From the NCBI GenBank assembly GCA_945910395.1, contig CAMDYX010000022.1, positions 1-35,716 of the forward strand: a stretch of DNA of 35,716 nt. Direction: 5' to 3'. Origin of the DNA: an uncultured Agathobacter sp. (GTDB lineage: Bacteria; Bacillota; Clostridia; Lachnospirales; Lachnospiraceae). The notes beneath the pieces were generated by a model. The model was given only the letters and a program-made list of their open reading frames with translations. It was not told the DNA's origin and made no database searches. Position numbers and translations under genes: made by a program. Each line of letters starts with the position of its first letter. Position 1 is the first letter of the stretch. Shown piece after piece: positions 7,048 to 16,019 of this stretch.

Positions 7048-10000
7048 TTAAGCCTTGTTTTCAATATTCTTTTCCACACATTTTACATTTTTTTCGCCTA
7101 AAAAGTCATATAATTTTGCCAAAAGCTGCGGATTTGCATCTACGGTGTAATTTTTTCCGTATCGCTTTAAGGATTTTGGATTTGCAACATATACCACAAT
7201 CTCATCCATGCCGTCGGATTCCCTTAGTATCTCAAAAAGCTCCTGCTGCTTCTGCTGGAACTCATTCATTGTCGCAAACTGAAGCCAAAGCTCTTTGCAG
7301 GTTTCTTCAAAGGGAACGATTCTCTCACAAATGATTTTTCCATTCTGCTCATCCTCGATGGTAGCCCGTCCCACCACAAAAATTTTGTTGTCCATGGTAA
7401 GGGCATGCTGATATTTCTCGTAGGTCTTTGGAAAAACAATCACTTCCACGGAGCCCGTCATATCCTCAAGCTCAATAAAGGCCATTGCCTGATTATTCTT
7501 GGTAAACTTTACCGTCTTATCGGAGATCATACCACCTACAACCACCGTTGCATTGTCTAAAACCTTCACTGCACCGGTTTCTTCGTCTCTTATGAAATCC
7601 GTTGTGCTTGCAGTAACATTCTTTTGAATCTTCTGCGTATATTCCTCCAAGGGATGGCCGCTTAAATAAATTCCCAGCACTTCTTTTTCAAAGCCCAGCA
7701 GTACTTCCTTCTCAAACTCACCCACCGCAGGGTACTTTACCTCGAAGTCCTGACGATCTTCCTCCGGAACCAGATCAAACAGGCTCATCTGACCGGACAT
7801 CATGGATTTTTTCTGTGATGCGGTCTGATCAATGATGGTTGCATATACTGCCACCATCTGTTTTCTTGTTCCGTCTAAGCTGTCACATGCCCCCGCCTTG
7901 ATCAGGTTCTCAACAGCCCGCTTATTTACATCACGGTCCGTGGTTCTTTGAATAAAATCCTGCAGAGTTCTGTATGGACCACCCAGCTCTCGTTCCTCGA
8001 TAATTCGATCAATCACCGGTCTTCCAAGGGATTTGATGGCATAGAGACCATACCGGATATGATCCCCCTCTGCGGTAAACTCCCCCTGTCCCACATTGAT
8101 ATCCGGAGGAAGCACCTTGATTCCCATGATCTTACAATGATACAGATATTCCGATGCCTTCGCGGAGTTATCAATGACAGAAGTCATCAGCGCTGCCATA
8201 AACTCTACCGGATAATAGTATTTCAGCCATGCGGTCTGCATGCTGATAACTGCATAGGCCGCAGCATGAGATTTATTGAATGCATACTTTGCAAAGTCTA
8301 CCATGGAATCATAGATGCTGTTGGCAGCTTCTTCCGTAATACCGTTTGCAACACAGCCCTTGATGCCTCGTTCTTCATCCCCATATACAAAGCTTTTCCG
8401 CTCTGCGTCAATGACATACTGCTTTTTCTTACTCATGGCACGGCGGATATTGTCGGCCTGCCCCATGGTGTATCCCGCCAGCTTCTGCACGATCTGCATT
8501 ACCTGCTCCTGGTACACGATACAGCCATAGGTTGGCTCCAATATGCTTTTCAGCTCCGGAGTGACATAGGTGATGGCATCCTGATCATTTTTTCCTTTGA
8601 TATAGTTTGGAATAAAATCCATGGGACCCGGACGGTACAAAGAAATTCCGGCCACGATATCCTCAAAATTCTGAGGCTTTAATTCCTTCATGAAGTTCTG
8701 CATTCCGGAGGATTCTAACTGGAACACACCCTCTGTCTTTCCCGTTCCGATAAAATCAAGAACCGCCTTATCATTCATATCAATGTGGTCGATATCAATA
8801 TCCTTTCCGGTGGAGGTCTTGATATTTTTTACCGCATCCTTAAGCACAGTTAAGGTACGAAGACCAAGGAAGTCCATCTTAAGGAGTCCCAGTTCCTCAA
8901 GCTGGACCATGTTGTATTCTGCTGTTGGGCTTCCATCGTTTGCCCGGCCCAGAGGGACATAATCGCTTGCTATTCCGGGATAGATTACCACCCCGGCTGC
9001 ATGTACAGAGGTATGGTTCGGCAGTCCCTCCAGCTTCCTGCTCATGTCAATAAGATCATGAATCGCAGGATCACTTTCGTAGATGCCCCGAAGCTCCGGA
9101 TTCATCTGGAGTGCCCTATCAATTGTAATATTTAACTCCATCGGAACCATCTTTGCCAGCTGATCCATCTGGGAATAGGGAAAATCCAGGGCTTTTCCCA
9201 CCGCTTTAATGACTCCCCTTGCAGCCATGGTTCCAAAGGTAACAATCTGGGTTACGGAATCATGCCCGTATTTTTCCTGCACATACTCGATGGCCCGGTA
9301 GCGCTCTGCGTATTCGAAATCCACGTCGATATCCGGCATGGATACACGTTCCGGATTTAGGAAGCGCTCGAAAAGCAGACTGTATTTTACCGGATCAATA
9401 TTTGTGATTCCGGTACAGTAGCATACCCGGCTGCCCGCCGCAGAGCCTCGTCCCGGTCCTACCCAGCAGTCATGGTTTCTGCACCAGTTGATATAATCCC
9501 AGACAATCAGAATGTACTCTACGAATCCCATTTTTTTAATGATGCCAAGCTCATACTGCATCGCATCATAGATTTCCTTTTTCTGGCTTTCATCGTACTC
9601 CTCATTTGAGGTATATTTTTCCTTGAAGCCTTCCTCACAGAGGTGGTTTAAAAACTCCCATGCACTGGAAAAGCCTTCCGGCACCTGATACTTTGGAATC
9701 TTGTAATTGCCAAACTCAATCTCCACATGACAGCGGTCTGCTATTTTCTGGGTATTCTCTACTGCGGAAAGGGCATATGGGAAAAGAGCCTTCATCTCCT
9801 TCTCACTCTTTACGTAGTACTGTCCGCCATCGTAGCGCATGCGGTCCTCATCACTGACCTTTTTTCCGGTCTGGATACAAAGAAGCACATCGTGGGCTTC
9901 CACATCACTATCATAGGTATAGTGGCAGTCATTTGTGCAGACCAGCTCAATTCCCAGCTCCTCGCTCATACGCACAAGCTGCTGGTTTACCATCTGCTGT

Positions 10001-10545
10001 TCCGCAATTCCATGGTTCTGCAATTCCAAAAAGTAATTTTCTTTTCCAAAACAATCCTGATATTTTTTTGCCACCGCTTTTGCTTCTTCATAAAAGCCCC
10101 GGACAATATTTCTTGGAATTTCTCCGGCAAGGCAGGCGGAAAGACAGATTAAGCCCTCGTGATATTTTTCCAGTGTTTCAAAATCCACCCGCGGTCTGTA
10201 GTAATAGCCTTCTGTAAATCCAACAGATACGATCTTCATAAGATTGTCATATCCGGTATTGTTTTCTGCCAGAAGGATCAGATGGTAGTATCTGTCGTCC
10301 CCATGACTTGTCTCCCGGTCGAATCTGGAATTCGGTGCTACATACACTTCACATCCGATAATCGGATTGATTCCCGCCGCCTTTGCAGTCTTATAGAATT
10401 CAATCACGCCATACATATTGCCGTGGTCCGTGATGGCAGCACTATTCATCCCCAGCTCTTTTACCCGGGCAACATAATCCTTTATTTTATTGGAGCCATC
10501 CAGCAGGCTATACTCCGTATGGGTATGAAGATGTACAAAAGACAT
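7048..10545 (-). CDS. dnaE: DNA polymerase III subunit alpha (DnaE)
   Basis: This is the replicative DNA polymerase alpha subunit of the DnaE type; in Bacillota with PolC it usually extends primers on the lagging strand. The product is 1165 residues. The N-terminal PHP domain starts FVHLHTHTEYSLLDG. The palm has the catalytic MPDIDVDFEYAERYR motif and the GPGRGSAAGS motif before it. Later regions include the thumb/fingers (YQEQVMQIVQ, KYAFNKSHAAAYA), a helix-hairpin-helix region and an OB-fold near residues 990-1070 (VVVGGMISDK). ATG 10545 is chosen over a GTG at 10554 because AGGAG lies 8 bases upstream and the GTG falls next to that site. A half palindromic repeat lies in its leader. Confidence 0.96.
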   Translation of the reverse strand: MSFVHLHTHTEYSLLDGSNKIKDYVARVKELGMNSAAITDHGNMYGVIEFYKTAKAAGINPIIGCEVYVAPNSRFDRETSHGDDRYYHLILLAENNTGYDNLMKIVSVGFTEGYYYRPRVDFETLEKYHEGLICLSACLAGEIPRNIVRGFYEEAKAVAKKYQDCFGKENYFLELQNHGIAEQQMVNQQLVRMSEELGIELVCTNDCHYTYDSDVEAHDVLLCIQTGKKVSDEDRMRYDGGQYYVKSEKEMKALFPYALSAVENTQKIADRCHVEIEFGNYKIPKYQVPEGFSSAWEFLNHLCEEGFKEKYTSNEEYDESQKKEIYDAMQYELGIIKKMGFVEYILIVWDYINWCRNHDCWVGPGRGSAAGSRVCYCTGITNIDPVKYSLLFERFLNPERVSMPDIDVDFEYAERYRAIEYVQEKYGHDSVTQIVTFGTMAARGVIKAVGKALDFPYSQMDQLAKMVPMELNITIDRALQMNPELRGIYESDPAIHDLIDMSRKLEGLPNHTSVHAAGVVIYPGIASDYVPLGRANDGSPTAEYNMVQLEELGLLKMDFLGLRTLTVLKDAVKNIKTSTGKDIDIDHIDMNDKAVLDFIGTGKTEGVFQLESSGMQNFMKELKPQNFEDIVAGISLYRPGPMDFIPNYIKGKNDQDAITYVTPELKSILEPTYGCIVYQEQVMQIVQKLAGYTMGQADNIRRAMSKKKQYVIDAERKSFVYGDEERGIKGCVANGITEEAANSIYDSMVDFAKYAFNKSHAAAYAVISMQTAWLKYYYPVEFMAALMTSVIDNSAKASEYLYHCKIMGIKVLPPDINVGQGEFTAEGDHIRYGLYAIKSLGRPVIDRIIEERELGGPYRTLQDFIQRTTDRDVNKRAVENLIKAGACDSLDGTRKQMVAVYATIIDQTASQKKSMMSGQMSLFDLVPEEDRQDFEVKYPAVGEFEKEVLLGFEKEVLGIYLSGHPLEEYTQKIQKNVTASTTDFIRDEETGAVKVLDNATVVVGGMISDKTVKFTKNNQAMAFIELEDMTGSVEVIVFPKTYEKYQHALTMDNKIFVVGRATIEDEQNGKIICERIVPFEETCKELWLQFATMNEFQQKQQELFEILRESDGMDEIVVYVANPKSLKRYGKNYTVDANPQLLAKLYDFLGEKNVKCVEKNIENKA

Positions 10546-10597
10546 TTCGCGCACTCCTTGCAGTAATCAAAAAATAATCTTTATCTCCTGTTTCCAG

Positions 10598-10690
10598 ATT
10601 GCTCATTAAGTGCTGACGCTTTTTAAACGTTCTGATTTGGAATAGCAAAATTCATTTCAAAGCATCAATCTGAAATAGAAGTTTATTATA
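10598..10690 (-). promoter_or_regulatory. dnaE leader: -10 box and palindromic half repeat
   Basis: A TATAAT box (minus strand, 10685-10690) without a convincing -35 is the best promoter for dnaE. Between it and the gene, 10598-10677 is a half copy of the dispersed repeat (GCTCATTAAGTGCTGACGC and TAGCAAAATTCATT blocks), so the dnaE mRNA leader would carry it. Confidence 0.45.
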
Positions 10691-10751
10691 TCATTTTTTT
10701 TAATATTTGGATAGAGTAGGGATTGCTTTCTTCGCAGCAAATGCTATTACA

Positions 10752-10790
10752 AAAAAGGCGTCCCTCACCAACTTGCCGGGACGCCTTTTT
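10752..10790 (-). terminator. Rho-independent terminator after the 10809 gene
   Basis: A perfect 13-bp stem (AAAAAGGCGTCCC and its complement) encloses 13 bases, with T runs on both strands. It stands 18 bp after the stop codon of the gene at 10809-11414. Confidence 0.9.
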
Positions 10791-10808
10791 GTATGTTTTC
10801 TTAAATTT

Positions 10809-11414
10809 TTATTCTTCTTTTGATTTGTAGTAATCCTCAAACATCTGATTTGCAGCATCAATTGTTTTCTGGCAGATTTCCGGAAGCTCTTTTCCCCATG
10901 CTTTCGTAGCCTGCTTGAAGCCTTTCATCATGGCTTCCTGCATCTTTTTCATCTTCTCCACATCATCTCCTGCCAGCGCACTTGCAAAATCAAACAGTCT
11001 CTGAGAGGTCTGGGCTACACCGTAATAGCCGTTCTCAGATACATCTTCTTTTGCCTGTGCAATGGTTGCAGCGTCAACATTCTTTAAGTTCTCCGGAGAA
11101 AACAGACTGGAAAGATTCGATGCATTGGCCTGCTTTCCAAGCATTTCCTGTACCAGATTCGCCAGCTGCTGCTGTCTGGACTGCTGATCTGCCTTCATCT
11201 GTTCTACCAGTGCCGCCCGATCCTCAGCACTCATTTTATGGACGGAGTAAGTTGCTTTTTTGCTTTCGGCATTTTCAGAAGCCTTCTCGTATACAACTCC
11301 CGTTTCCTTTGCCTTACCGTTTTCCTTACTCTCTGTTTTTTCTGCTTTTGCAGCCGATTTATTGTAGGTACTGTATACCTCGGTTGCCGCATTCGTTACA
11401 TTATTTACGCTCAT
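10809..11414 (-). CDS. Hypothetical helical protein, Ala/Lys/Glu-rich
   Basis: The 201-residue product has no signal peptide or membrane helix. It begins MSVNNVTNAATEVYSTYNK, followed by a low-complexity Lys/Glu/Ala linker (about residues 20-60) and a mostly helical C-terminal part with KMKKMQEAMMKGFKQATKAWG. The Ser/Asn/Thr-rich start and central linker resemble small secreted or flagellum-associated proteins of Clostridia, but I do not recognise the family and give no function. ATG 11414 has AAGGAGGG upstream. A terminator follows, and a hairpin precedes it at 11471-11513. Confidence 0.75.
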   Translation of the reverse strand: MSVNNVTNAATEVYSTYNKSAAKAEKTESKENGKAKETGVVYEKASENAESKKATYSVHKMSAEDRAALVEQMKADQQSRQQQLANLVQEMLGKQANASNLSSLFSPENLKNVDAATIAQAKEDVSENGYYGVAQTSQRLFDFASALAGDDVEKMKKMQEAMMKGFKQATKAWGKELPEICQKTIDAANQMFEDYYKSKEE

Positions 11415-11470
11415 ACGTTTTCCCTCCTTGAAAAATCGATGCCCCAAACTCCATTTCGGGGTTATAAACT

Positions 11471-11513
11471 ATATCGGCAGTTGTCCTAAAGAAAATAAGA
11501 CCTCTGCCGATAT
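11471..11513. other. Intergenic hairpin in the 10809-gene leader
   Basis: A perfect 10-bp inverted repeat (ATATCGGCAG and CTGCCGATAT) encloses 23 bases. It lies 23 bp downstream of the FakA-C-like gene. No T run follows on the minus strand, so it is not a clear terminator; it may be a leader structure or an operator. Confidence 0.5.
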
Positions 11514-11536
11514 TTGTTTAATTTTTTTAATTTCTT

Positions 11537-11788
11537 TTACCCCTGAAGGCCTCGGGACTGGCGATCCATATCCTCCACAACAATATCGTAAATTTCTCCC
11601 AGGGACGCACCATACTCTAAAATCTGCCACGGCTCATTGGTATGGAAATGAATCTTGATCAGTTCTTCATCCCCTACCGCCAAAAGGCAGTCTCCTTTGA
11701 AATGCTCCGTAATGTATTCACTGATTTCATCCTCGTCTAAGTTTTCTCCCTCAATCAGCAATTGGGTATCATACCGAAATTCCAACAT
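11537..11788 (-). CDS. Stand-alone FakA (DAK phosphatase) C-terminal-like domain
   Basis: The 83-residue protein resembles the C-terminal segment of the YloV/FakA family (Dak1_2-type region). The pattern of a strand plus acidic helix, then CLLAVGDEELIKIHFHTNEPWQILEYG and a final GEIYDIVVEDM matches the FakA stretch that reads roughly GDSLVVVGDDDLVKVHVHTNDP. FakA is the ATP-dependent fatty acid kinase that works with DegV-type FakB. The kinase domain is absent here, so this is either a small regulatory or binding domain or a remnant. It has a strong AAAGGAGG site and starts 42 bp after dapL, which favours expression. Confidence 0.72.
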   Translation of the reverse strand: MLEFRYDTQLLIEGENLDEDEISEYITEHFKGDCLLAVGDEELIKIHFHTNEPWQILEYGASLGEIYDIVVEDMDRQSRGLQG

Positions 11789-11830
11789 ACTCTAATCCTC
11801 CTTTTTATTTTATAAACCTCTTTTACTTTT

Positions 11831-13045
11831 TTATAATGCCTTAATTCTATCTAGCGCCTTTACCGTATTTTCATAGTTTCCAAAGGCAGTGAGTCTGAAG
11901 TACCCTTCTCCGCTTGGGCCAAATCCGGAACCCGGAGTTCCGACAACATTGGCGTTCTCCAGAAGATAATCGAAAAACTCCCAGGATGTCATGTTGTTCG
12001 GAGTCTTCAACCAGATATATGGTGCATTTACACCGCCGTATACCTCGTATCCTGCATCCTTAAGTCCTGCTTTTATTGTTTTTGCATTATTCATATAATA
12101 GGCAACCTGTTCCTTAAGCTGTGCCTTTCCGGCTTCTGAGTAAACAGCCTCCCCTGCACGCTGTACGATGTATGGTGCCCCGTTGAACTTTGTTCCATGA
12201 CGGCGGGCCCACATTGCATTCAGGGAAACCTCACCGCATTTCAATTCCTTCGGTACTACGGTAAACCCAAGACGGACCCCGGTAAATCCTGCATTCTTTG
12301 AAAAGCTTCTCAGCTCAATTGCACAGGTCTTTGCACCCTTACACTCATAAATGGTATGGGCAACATTTTCCTCTGTTATGTATGCTTCATAGGCAGCATC
12401 ATAGATGATGACCGCACCATTCCTATTGGCATAATCCACCCACTGCTGCAGCTGATCCTTGGTAAGTGTCGTTCCTGTCGGATTATTTGGCAGACACAGA
12501 TAAATCATATCCGGCACCTCCTTCGGGAACTCCGGAACAAAATGATTTTCCGCGGTACAGGGCATATAGATGACATTACTCCACATTTCTGTCTTTGGAT
12601 CGTAATTGCCGCATCTTCCTGCCATAACATTGGAATCTACATACACCGGGTAGACCGGATCACATACTGCGATACGATTCGTTGTGGCAAAAATCTCCTG
12701 AATATTTCCGGAGTCGCTCTTGGCACCATCCGAAACAAAGATCTCATCCGGGCTGATATCGCACCCTCTTGCCTTATAATCATGTTCTGCAATGGCACTT
12801 CGAAGGAAATCGTATCCAAGATCCGGTGCATACCCGCGGAAGGTTGCCGCATCTCCCATCTCGTCAACCGCCTTATGCATTGCCTCTATAATTGCAGGGG
12901 CGATTGGAAGTGTCACATCTCCGATTCCCAGTCTGATAATATTTTTGTCTGGATTTGCGGCTGAAAAAGCTGCCACCTTTTTTCCGATTGTGCTAAACAA
13001 ATAGCTTCCCGGTAATTTTTGATAGTTGTCATTGATCTGATACAT
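11831..13045 (-). CDS. dapL: LL-diaminopimelate aminotransferase
   Basis: This PLP enzyme converts tetrahydrodipicolinate directly to LL-diaminopimelate with glutamate as amino donor, supplying lysine, peptidoglycan and, in spore formers, the pathway leading to dipicolinate. The 404 residues fit the family. Visible motifs are [31 protein letters not shown], the PLP-site tyrosine region, [11 protein letters not shown], and [15 protein letters not shown] with the PLP-binding lysine. The C terminus has [15 protein letters not shown] with the carboxylate-binding arginine. It starts 28 bp after the ANTAR gene, likely in the glnA transcript. Confidence 0.96.
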   Translation of the reverse strand: MYQINDNYQKLPGSYLFSTIGKKVAAFSAANPDKNIIRLGIGDVTLPIAPAIIEAMHKAVDEMGDAATFRGYAPDLGYDFLRSAIAEHDYKARGCDISPDEIFVSDGAKSDSGNIQEIFATTNRIAVCDPVYPVYVDSNVMAGRCGNYDPKTEMWSNVIYMPCTAENHFVPEFPKEVPDMIYLCLPNNPTGTTLTKDQLQQWVDYANRNGAVIIYDAAYEAYITEENVAHTIYECKGAKTCAIELRSFSKNAGFTGVRLGFTVVPKELKCGEVSLNAMWARRHGTKFNGAPYIVQRAGEAVYSEAGKAQLKEQVAYYMNNAKTIKAGLKDAGYEVYGGVNAPYIWLKTPNNMTSWEFFDYLLENANVVGTPGSGFGPSGEGYFRLTAFGNYENTVKALDRIKAL

Positions 13046-13073
13046 GGTGTTTCCCTTTCTGTCTCTTCATTTA

Positions 13074-13622
13074 TTAATTACCCATTAGGCTTAATATCAT
13101 CTGTGCAGTCTCGACCAGGCCGGTTCCATTGTCCATACTTCGTTTTTGAATATAACGATGAGCCTCCTCCTCGGTCATTTTGTTCCGGTCCATCAGAATA
13201 CCTTTTGCCCTCTGTAATATCTGATGTTCCTCTTCGCTTCTTACCTTCGGTCTGCTTCTAAGCTGCCTTCTCTTCCTCTGCAACTGATAATCCATCATTT
13301 CCAGAGTCTGCAAAAGCTCATGCACCTTCAGTGGCAGGTTGAGTGCAATCAGATTATCGGAATCGATTTCGATATTTGTTCCTGCGGATGCAATAAGAAG
13401 CATTTGAAAGCCCTCGGGAAGATACTCATATATTTCCTCGTACATCATATCAACGAATTGATACCCACACACCAAAACCCCGTCATCTAAACCATTTAGG
13501 CTGGCAAGGGCCTGTGCGCCGGTCGTACAAACATTTGTAACCTGATATCCGCTCTGACCAAGCACTTTTTTTATGCTTAGAGCGATTTCCTTTTTCGGAA
13601 ATGCGATTACAATATTTTTCAC
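13074..13622 (-). CDS. ANTAR-domain antitermination regulator with degenerate receiver
   Basis: The 182-residue protein has an N-terminal receiver-like domain (about 1-115), a coiled-coil linker with LQRKRRQLRSRPKV, and a C-terminal ANTAR domain (about 128-182; RAKGILMDRNKMTEEEAHRYIQKRSMD). ANTAR proteins bind paired RNA hairpins and prevent termination, often in nitrogen metabolism genes. The phosphoacceptor position reads VLVCGYQFVDM, with Gly where Asp is expected, and the acidic pocket is replaced by IVIAFPKKE, so it is probably not controlled by classical phosphorylation. The start is GTG with AAGGGGAA upstream. It follows glnA by 63 bp, which suggests nitrogen control. Confidence 0.9.
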   Translation of the reverse strand: MKNIVIAFPKKEIALSIKKVLGQSGYQVTNVCTTGAQALASLNGLDDGVLVCGYQFVDMMYEEIYEYLPEGFQMLLIASAGTNIEIDSDNLIALNLPLKVHELLQTLEMMDYQLQRKRRQLRSRPKVRSEEEHQILQRAKGILMDRNKMTEEEAHRYIQKRSMDNGTGLVETAQMILSLMGN

Positions 13623-13685
13623 GTTGTTCCCCTTATGTTTGATATGCTTTTATCTGCTAAATTTGTATGTCTACTGCTTCGGTCT

Positions 13686-15017
13686 TTAAATTTTATACAA
13701 GTATTCCTGAATCTCCCATTCCGTTACCTGGTTGCAATAGCGCTTCCACTCTGCCTGTCTGGCTTCTACATATTTTGTTGAGATATGCTCGCCAAGTACA
13801 TCCTGAATAAATTTGTCTGCCTTAAAGGCTTCTATCGCCTCCGAAAGATTCTTTGGAAGAGCCTCTATCTTCTGCTTCTTTCTTTCTTTCTCATCCATCG
13901 CATACACATTTCCCTTAATCGGAGGCTGTGGCTTAATTTTACCCCGGATTCCGTCCATTCCCGCAGCCAGGCATACTGCTAAAAGCAGGTATGGATTTGC
14001 AGCCGGGTCCGGGCTTCGAAGCTCGATCCGCTTATTCTCATTCGAAGAAGAAGGGATTCGAATGAGAGGACTTCTGTTCATCGCTGACCATGCAATATAT
14101 GCCGGAGCCTCATCTCCGGCCCCAAGTCTCTTGTAGGAATTGACAATGGGATTGGTAATCAAAGTCATTCCCTTGATGTGCTTCATGATTCCACCGATAA
14201 AATAGTAGGCTTCCTCGGATAATCCCAGTTCATCCTTCGGATCACCAAAAATATTTACTCCATCCTTTTTCAGGGACATATTGATGTGCATGCCGGAGCC
14301 AAAGGTGTCACTCTTTGGTTTTGGCATAAAGCTTGCAAACACACCATGCTTCTTTGCGATTGTCTTGACTGCAAGCTTAAAGGTCATGATGTTGTCTGCG
14401 GAAGTAAGCGCCTCATCGTATTTAAAATCAATCTCATGCTGGGCAGGTGCACATTCGTGGTGGGATGCCTCGATTTCATATCCCATATCTTCTAACGTCA
14501 GCACCATATCACGTCTTGCGTTCTCCCCAAAATCTGCCGGACCGATGTCAAAATAACCGGCATTTTCATGGGTCATTGTTGTAGGGAGCCCGTTTTCGTC
14601 CTGATGAAACAGGAAAAATTCACACTCCGGTCCCACATCAAAGGTATATCCCAGCTTTTTTGCCTCTTCGATCTGGCGCTCCAGAATATATCTCGGATTC
14701 CCGGCAAATGGGGTTCCATCCGCACAATATACATCACAGATAATACGTGCTACCTTTCCCTGCTGAGGTCTCCATGGGAAAATGGCAAAGGTATCTAAAT
14801 CCGGATACAGATACATATCCGACTCCTCCACTCTTGCAAAGCCCTCTATGGAAGAACCGTCAAACATGCACTGGTTATTCAGCGCCTTATTAAGCTGACT
14901 TGCTGTAATTGCAATGTTCTTTAGGGTTCCAAAGATGTCTGTGAACTGCAGGCGTATGAACTCTACGCCCTCATCCTCTACGATTTGAATAATATCCTGT
15001 TTTGTGTACTTGCTCAT
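13686..15017 (-). CDS. glnA: Glutamine synthetase, type I (GSI-alpha-like)
   Basis: It makes glutamine from glutamate, ammonia and ATP. The 443 residues fit the shorter GSI-alpha subtype of Bacillota, regulated by feedback inhibition rather than adenylylation. Motifs: FTDIFGTLKN, MFDGSSIEGFARVEESDM, VGPECEFFLF and HHECAPAQHEIDF for metal binding, KPKSDTFGSGMHINMS, NPIVNSYKRLGAGDEAPAYIAWS, NRSPLIRIPSSSNENKRIELRSPDPAANPYL. There is no long insert or adenylylation loop near the C terminus. It starts 33 bp after hisA and is followed by the ANTAR regulator. Confidence 0.96.
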   Translation of the reverse strand: MSKYTKQDIIQIVEDEGVEFIRLQFTDIFGTLKNIAITASQLNKALNNQCMFDGSSIEGFARVEESDMYLYPDLDTFAIFPWRPQQGKVARIICDVYCADGTPFAGNPRYILERQIEEAKKLGYTFDVGPECEFFLFHQDENGLPTTMTHENAGYFDIGPADFGENARRDMVLTLEDMGYEIEASHHECAPAQHEIDFKYDEALTSADNIMTFKLAVKTIAKKHGVFASFMPKPKSDTFGSGMHINMSLKKDGVNIFGDPKDELGLSEEAYYFIGGIMKHIKGMTLITNPIVNSYKRLGAGDEAPAYIAWSAMNRSPLIRIPSSSNENKRIELRSPDPAANPYLLLAVCLAAGMDGIRGKIKPQPPIKGNVYAMDEKERKKQKIEALPKNLSEAIEAFKADKFIQDVLGEHISTKYVEARQAEWKRYCNQVTEWEIQEYLYKI

Positions 15018-15050
15018 ATTCTCTCTCCTGTCTTTTTCTATTCGTTTTAT

Positions 15051-15869
15051 CTATTCTTCGTTTGTTTCTCTGCAAAATGCGAGAACTTCCTGATAAGACA
15101 TTTTTCCACCAAAAAGATCCAGTGCACTTCCGATGGTTACGTTCAGTTTATTTTTCCCAAGCCTGTATATTTTTTCCAGATCATCAAAGCTATGCACGCC
15201 ACCGGCATAGGTAATCGGAAGCTTTCCCCAGGCTCCCAGAAGCTTTACCAGTTCCTCCTCGATTCCCTCCGCTTTTCCTTCCACATCCACCGCATGCACC
15301 AGAAACTCCTCTGCATAGTCTGCCAGAAAATCCAGTAATTCTTCGGAAATCCGTTCTGTTGTATACTTCTGCCATCGATCCGTAACAATGTAATATCCCG
15401 GTTCTAATGTTTGGTTTCCTTCCTGCCGCTTACTGCAATATCTACAGGATAAGTCAAGCACAATGTGTTCTTTTCCCACAGCGCTGCGAAGCTTATTCAA
15501 ATGCTCCCTGTTGATTTTTCCATCTGAGAATACGTAGGAGGTGACAATGACCTTATCTGCTCCCGCATCCAAAAAGTACTTCGCGTTTTCTGCCGTAATT
15601 CCTCCGCCGATCTGAAGACCTCCCGGAAATGCAGCTAATGCAAGAAGCGCCTGCTCCTTCGTCTTCTCATAGTACTCACTGCCTTCCTTATTTAATAGGA
15701 TAATATGTCCGCCTTTGATTCCTGCATTCTTATACAGGTTTGCAAAAAAGGCTCCATCCTGCTTTGACACAAAATTGTCTACTGCAAAGCTTCCCTCATC
15801 CTTTAGGCTGCTGCCGACAATCTGCTTTACCTTCCCATTATGAATATCAATGCACGGGCGAAATTCCAT
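15051..15869 (-). CDS. hisA: ProFAR isomerase of the eukaryotic type (HisA/HIS6-like)
   Basis: The enzyme converts ProFAR to PRFAR in histidine biosynthesis. The 272-residue length and motifs match the eukaryote-like HisA group rather than the usual 240-residue bacterial form: RPCIDIHNGKVKQIVGSSL at the N terminus with the first catalytic Asp, GLQIGGGITAENA, HIVLDLSCR with the second Asp, EEFLVHAVDVEGKAEGIEEELV and ITYAGGVHSFDDL. GGG and GGV phosphate-binding loops are present. No other his gene is nearby. A GAGGAAG site precedes the start. A promoter at 15893-15921 may drive hisA-glnA-ANTAR-dapL. Confidence 0.88.
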   Translation of the reverse strand: MEFRPCIDIHNGKVKQIVGSSLKDEGSFAVDNFVSKQDGAFFANLYKNAGIKGGHIILLNKEGSEYYEKTKEQALLALAAFPGGLQIGGGITAENAKYFLDAGADKVIVTSYVFSDGKINREHLNKLRSAVGKEHIVLDLSCRYCSKRQEGNQTLEPGYYIVTDRWQKYTTERISEELLDFLADYAEEFLVHAVDVEGKAEGIEEELVKLLGAWGKLPITYAGGVHSFDDLEKIYRLGKNKLNVTIGSALDLFGGKMSYQEVLAFCRETNEE

Positions 15870-15892
15870 TTTTTCTTCCTCATAGGTCCAAA

Positions 15893-15921
15893 ATTTTACA
15901 TTTTCTTACAAAAATGGGCAA
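15893..15921 (-). promoter_or_regulatory. Possible promoter for hisA-glnA
   Basis: On the minus strand TTGCCC (15916-15921) is spaced 17 bases from TAAAAT (15893-15898), 24 bp before hisA. The -35 lies inside one arm of the upstream gene's terminator. Confidence 0.45.
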
Positions 15922-15952
15922 AGAACCCCCTTTTTGTAAGACGTCTTTGCCC
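15916..15952 (-). terminator. Terminator after the InlB-repeat gene
   Basis: A 9-bp stem (GGGCAAAGA and its complement, 15916-15924 with 15944-15952) is followed on the minus strand by ATTTTT. It stands 68 bp after the stop codon of the 16020 gene. Confidence 0.75.
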
Positions 15953-16019
15953 TTTTTGAATCATAGCACATTTTTCTTCATTTGTGAATGATAAATTATT
16001 TTTAACTTTTCTTTCCATT

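Noticed and set aside
7948-8682. Long plus-strand open frame of 244 codons inside dnaE.
   Set aside because: It is a shadow of the well-conserved dnaE frame, with no ribosome site or recognisable protein pattern.
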